Shown: one piece after another, positions 61,396 to 64,000 of the stretch | Layout of the letters: each line of letters starts with the position of its first letter | How positions within the stretch are numbered: the stretch's first letter is position 1 | Assembly (NCBI RefSeq): GCF_020410765.1 | Contig: NZ_CP084541.1 | Span: 2,165,001-2,229,000 of the forward strand | Reading direction: 5' to 3' | Source: Streptomyces marincola | GTDB lineage: Bacteria > Actinomycetota > Actinomycetes > Streptomycetales > Streptomycetaceae | Length of the DNA stretch: 64,000 nucleotides | The notes under the pieces: generated by a model | The model's database searches: none | What the model saw: only the letters and a program-made list of their open reading frames with translations | Told to the model about the DNA's origin: nothing | Position numbers and translations under genes: made by a program

Positions 61396-63012
61396 TCAGC
61401 CCTGGTGCGCGCGCACGGACGACAGCGCGGCCACCAGCTCGACCTGCGGCTCCGCGGTGATGTTCAGCCGGTGCAGCGGGGCGCCGCGGCGCAGCCGTTC
61501 CGCCGTCAGCGCCCGTTCGACGCAGCGCCGCAGCTCGGCCGCGCCCCGGTCGCGCAGCCGGGAGGCGTTGCGGGAGCCGAGGATGCCGGCCAGCGCCTGC
61601 TGCGCGACGCCGCCCGCCTTGCCGCCGAGCAGGGAGGCGGCGAGCAGCGCGGCGGTCTCGCCCTCGTCGCCCGGCTCGCCGCGCGTTCCGCCGGCCGCCT
61701 GCGCCGCCTCCTCTGCCAGCTCGTCGAGGCAGCGCCGCAGCCGCCTGACCAGCACGCCGACGCGTTCGGCCACGGCGTCCTGGCCGTCCGCGCCGCCCTC
61801 GGGCGCGCCGGGTTCGCGCTGCCAGGCCGCGTCGGTGTGCTCGTCGGCCGCGGAAACGGCCTCGACCAGCAGCCCGGCGAGCGCCTGGGCGAGCGCGTCG
61901 GACAGCTCGTCCGCGCCGGCGTCCTCGGGGAACGCGAGCCAGTGCGCGCCCGCCTGCCCGGTCAGCAGGCCGCCGCCGGCGAGGCACGCGCGCACCCTGC
62001 GGTCCGCCTCTGCGTAGGCGTCCGCGAGCCGCTGGTCGAGCCGCACGGCGGTGGCGTACTGCGCCGCGCAGGCCCCGGCGAGGTCGGCGACCCGGGCGCG
62101 CAGCGCGGCCAGCGCTCCGGCCGCCGTGCGCGTCGCGGCGAGCGAGCGCGCCTGGGGGTCCTGCGCGCGGCGGCCGAGCCATTCCCGCAGCCCGGCGACG
62201 GCGGTCGCGGGCAGCAGCCCCGAGTTGGCCGCGGACTCGGGGAGTTCGGGAACGGTGAACCGGGGCACCTCGCCGAGCCCGGCGCGTTCGAGCAGGGCGC
62301 CGTAGTGCCGGGAGACCTCGGCGGCGATCTGGTGCGGCACCCGGTCGAGCACGGTCGCGAGGGTCACGTCGTACTCCTTGGCGCTGCGCAGCAGGTGCCA
62401 GGGAACGGCGTCGGCGTAACGGGCCGCCGTGGTGACCAGCACCCAGATGTCGGCGGCGCAGATCAGGTCGGCGGCCAGGTCGCGGTTGCCCGCGACGATG
62501 GAGTCGATGTCGGGGGCGTCGAGCAGGGCGAGCCCCGCGGGCAGGGCGCGGGTGGTGACGACGGCGAGCGCGTCCGGGCGGTCGCTCTCCTGGCGGGGCC
62601 CGCAGACCCGCCCGAGCTGCGGCAGCACGCGGCGGCCGGTGAACCAGCGCTCGTCGTCGGGGTGGCACACGAGCACGGGCGTCCTGGTCGTGGGGCGCAG
62701 CACCCCGGCCTCGGTGACGCGGCGCCCGACGAGCGAATTGACGAGCGTGGACTTGCCCGCCCCGGTCGACCCGCCGACCACGGCGAGCAGCGGCGCCTCC
62801 GGCTGGCGCAGCCGGGGCAGCAGGTACCCGTCGAGCTGGGCGAGCAGTTCGGCGGCGGAACGCCGGGCCCGTTCCGCCCCCGGCAGATCGAGCGGGAAGC
62901 GCACAGCCGCGAGGCGCTCCCGCAGTACGGTCAGCGCGTCGAGCAGCTCGGGCCGTGCGTCCAAGATCGCCACATGCGCAGAATGCCTAATTTCGAGCGG
63001 TTTCAAAAGCAT
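61396..63012 (-). CDS. dynA: Dynamin-like GTPase without membrane helices (DynA-like)
   Basis: A 538-residue GTPase. The P-loop GSTGAGKST is at 81-89, followed by RPTTRTPVLVCHPDD (G2), LLDAPDIDSIV (G3) and VTTAARYADAVPW in the G4 region. The C-terminal part is helical with no clear membrane segment (GVLVRRLRRCLDELAEEAAQ; LLGGKAGGVAQQALAGILGS). It is paired with the membrane-spanning GTPase just downstream, which suggests co-assembly at division septa. The start at ATG 63012 is likely; the frame is open further upstream. Confidence 0.75.
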   Translation of the reverse strand: MLLKPLEIRHSAHVAILDARPELLDALTVLRERLAAVRFPLDLPGAERARRSAAELLAQLDGYLLPRLRQPEAPLLAVVGGSTGAGKSTLVNSLVGRRVTEAGVLRPTTRTPVLVCHPDDERWFTGRRVLPQLGRVCGPRQESDRPDALAVVTTRALPAGLALLDAPDIDSIVAGNRDLAADLICAADIWVLVTTAARYADAVPWHLLRSAKEYDVTLATVLDRVPHQIAAEVSRHYGALLERAGLGEVPRFTVPELPESAANSGLLPATAVAGLREWLGRRAQDPQARSLAATRTAAGALAALRARVADLAGACAAQYATAVRLDQRLADAYAEADRRVRACLAGGGLLTGQAGAHWLAFPEDAGADELSDALAQALAGLLVEAVSAADEHTDAAWQREPGAPEGGADGQDAVAERVGVLVRRLRRCLDELAEEAAQAAGGTRGEPGDEGETAALLAASLLGGKAGGVAQQALAGILGSRNASRLRDRGAAELRRCVERALTAERLRRGAPLHRLNITAEPQVELVAALSSVRAHQG

Positions 63013-63273
63013 ATTCCGCCGAACGCGCCCCAAACCGGGCAGCCGGCGGCCCGCCCCGGCCGCGGCTCTGGCATAACGAGTGCGCAACACCGCACGCGGA
63101 CGCCACCAAAATCGCTGCGCTTGTCGCACTCGCCTGCGATTATCGGGGCTGCTTCACCGGATCTCCACACGAGGGGGCCGCCGTGAAGCAACCGGGACGA
63201 ACCCCTCGAAGCTCTATCCTGTGCGCGGCGAGGTCACTTCAGGGGCCACCGTCCCACGCCATGACCAAGACCG
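63013..63273. other. Intergenic region between dynA-like gene and tRNA-Arg
   Basis: No protein gene seen. CGAGTGCG and CGCACTCG form a widely spaced inverted repeat near 63078-63150, which may be regulatory. TATCCT near 63213 could be the -10 box for the tRNA. Confidence 0.4.
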
Positions 63274-63346
63274 GCCCCCGTAGCTCAGTGGATAGAGCAG
63301 GTGCCTTCTAAGCACTTGGCCGCAGGTTCGAGTCCTGCCGGGGGCG
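63274..63346 (+). tRNA. tRNA-Arg (anticodon TCT)
   Basis: A full cloverleaf can be drawn: acceptor GCCCCCG/CGGGGGC, D arm GCTC...GAGC, anticodon arm GGTGC-CTTCTAA-GCACT with anticodon TCT (reads AGA), and T arm GCAGG-TTCGAGT-CCTGC. Discriminator base G, no encoded CCA. AGA is a rare codon in such GC-rich genomes, and tRNA genes of this kind are frequent integration sites for actinobacterial mobile elements. Confidence 0.96.
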
Positions 63347-63349
63347 CAC

Positions 63350-63851
63350 CGAAGAGGGCTGGTCAACGGCCCGGGGAGCGGCCGAGGGGTGCGCTGCGGC
63401 GGTGATGTCCGCCACATCGGCGGCCAGGGCTTCACTGATCGTCACCTGTAGGTGAAGGCTCCGGTCCCGGCTGTCGTAGCGGGCCCGGAGCCGGAAGGCG
63501 CCGTAGATCTCGCGCTGGAGGCGGACCGGGCAGCCGAGTGGTGAGCTGGGCTGTCCGCGGTTCCTGCCGTTCGGGGCCGAGGATGTGCTCTTCGAAGACA
63601 CCGTGCGCGGCCTCCAGCACGCGGCGCACCGATCCACACCGCCTCGGGTGAGCGCCGTGCCAGTCGGCGGCGTGGTGGTGGGCATGGGAGATCCGCCCTT
63701 CGGGGTGCTGCCGAACATGCGGCGCGCAGCATGCAGAGAACGTGTGAGTGCAGCGTGCGGGTGTGCGCCGCCCGGCGGGCGGGCGTGCGCTGATGCCGGC
63801 CTCCGCGCGACGGGGAACGGGCGGTGCGTGCCTGCGCGGGTCCTTCTTCAA
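63350..63851 (-). pseudogene. Decayed coding sequence beside the tRNA gene
   Basis: The 654 bp after the tRNA hold no intact gene. On the reverse strand, protein-like stretches occur in different frames: RVLEAAHGVFEEHILGPERQ in one, then REIYGAFRLRARYDSRDRSL followed by HLQVTISEALAADVADITAA in another, ending about 10 bp from the tRNA. This pattern suggests a frameshifted gene, perhaps the edge of an integrated element. I cannot assign it to a family, and the stretch from 63852 to the window end shows no recognisable gene. Confidence 0.4.
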
Positions 63852-64000
63852 CCGGTCGGCTCCGCTGAGGGTGAGTGCCGTTCCCCCGCCGTTCCCCCAC
63901 CGGTACCGAACCAGGCCGCTGCTGACACCGGGCCGGTCCGTGCGGGCCGAGGGCCCGTCGCCGTTCCAGGTGGGCTTCCAGCAGGTGGTCAGCGGCGACG

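Noticed and set aside
59702..62668. 988-codon frame that could be read as one large GTPase
   Set aside because: The upstream 436 codons are an off-frame shadow of the DynA-like gene. The real start is ATG 61360.

Overview
The window is high-GC DNA (third codon positions almost all G or C) with a gene set typical of Streptomyces or a close relative. Pointers are a Nur-type nickel operator before an Fe/Mn superoxide dismutase, paired M1 aminopeptidases, a PknG-type kinase operon, an EttA factor, a sortase-E type surface protein (LAETG), two dynamin-like GTPases, XRE/DUF6879 regulators and FxLD lanthipeptide genes. The left edge cuts a bioY gene. The right edge lies just past a tRNA-Arg(TCT) gene.

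Layout. (1) 1-5.1 kb: bioY (partial), sodF and a Rv2466c-like thioredoxin-fold protein. A 3.2-kb insert (SnoaL-like protein, MmyB-type regulator, a small protein, a CU044_5270-type protein and a sigma-factor relic) sits between sodF and the thioredoxin-fold gene. It is bracketed by a 57-bp direct repeat that carries a terminator hairpin. (2) 5.2-15.9 kb: two aminopeptidase N genes flanking a RibD-like reductase, an AbiEi-like protein and a large secreted subtilase. (3) 16-24.1 kb: an accessory island with DUF6879, an XRE gene cut by an 868-bp IS5-type element, a second XRE gene and a chain of tiny overlapping genes. It also holds the remains of an FxLD lanthipeptide cluster: a LanSA-type methyltransferase, a precursor, and a dehydratase broken after about 45 codons exactly where a 290-bp repeat begins. 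(4) 24.2-36.6 kb: hydrolase, lipoprotein, Nudix, DUF574 methyltransferase, a molybdopterin oxidoreductase lacking its usual Fe-S cysteines with an overlapping helical partner, malQ, HNH endonuclease, MscS channel and GNAT. (5) 36.8-47.4 kb: a seven-gene signalling operon (GlnX-like sensor, GlnH-like binding protein, coiled-coil protein, PknG-like kinase, PP2C phosphatase, VWA protein, FHA protein). (6) 47.5-59.5 kb: an ABC exporter pair that may be leaderless, an aminotransferase with a divergent XRE-cupin regulator sharing an 18-bp palindrome, then VOC, GNAT, truncated haemoglobin, sialidase, thioesterase, EttA and a thioester-domain surface protein. (7) 59.7-64 kb: two dynamin-like GTPases, tRNA-Arg(TCT) and decayed coding sequence that looks like the edge of an integrated element.

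How the genes work together. The clearest coordinated unit is the 36.8-47.4 kb operon. It combines an extracellular amino-acid sensor with a Ser/Thr kinase, its likely opposing phosphatase and a phosphothreonine-reading FHA protein. The island at 16-24 kb shows several rounds of duplication, deletion and insertion, and its lanthipeptide pathway is probably no longer complete at this site. Family assignments come from motif reading only; no database search was run.
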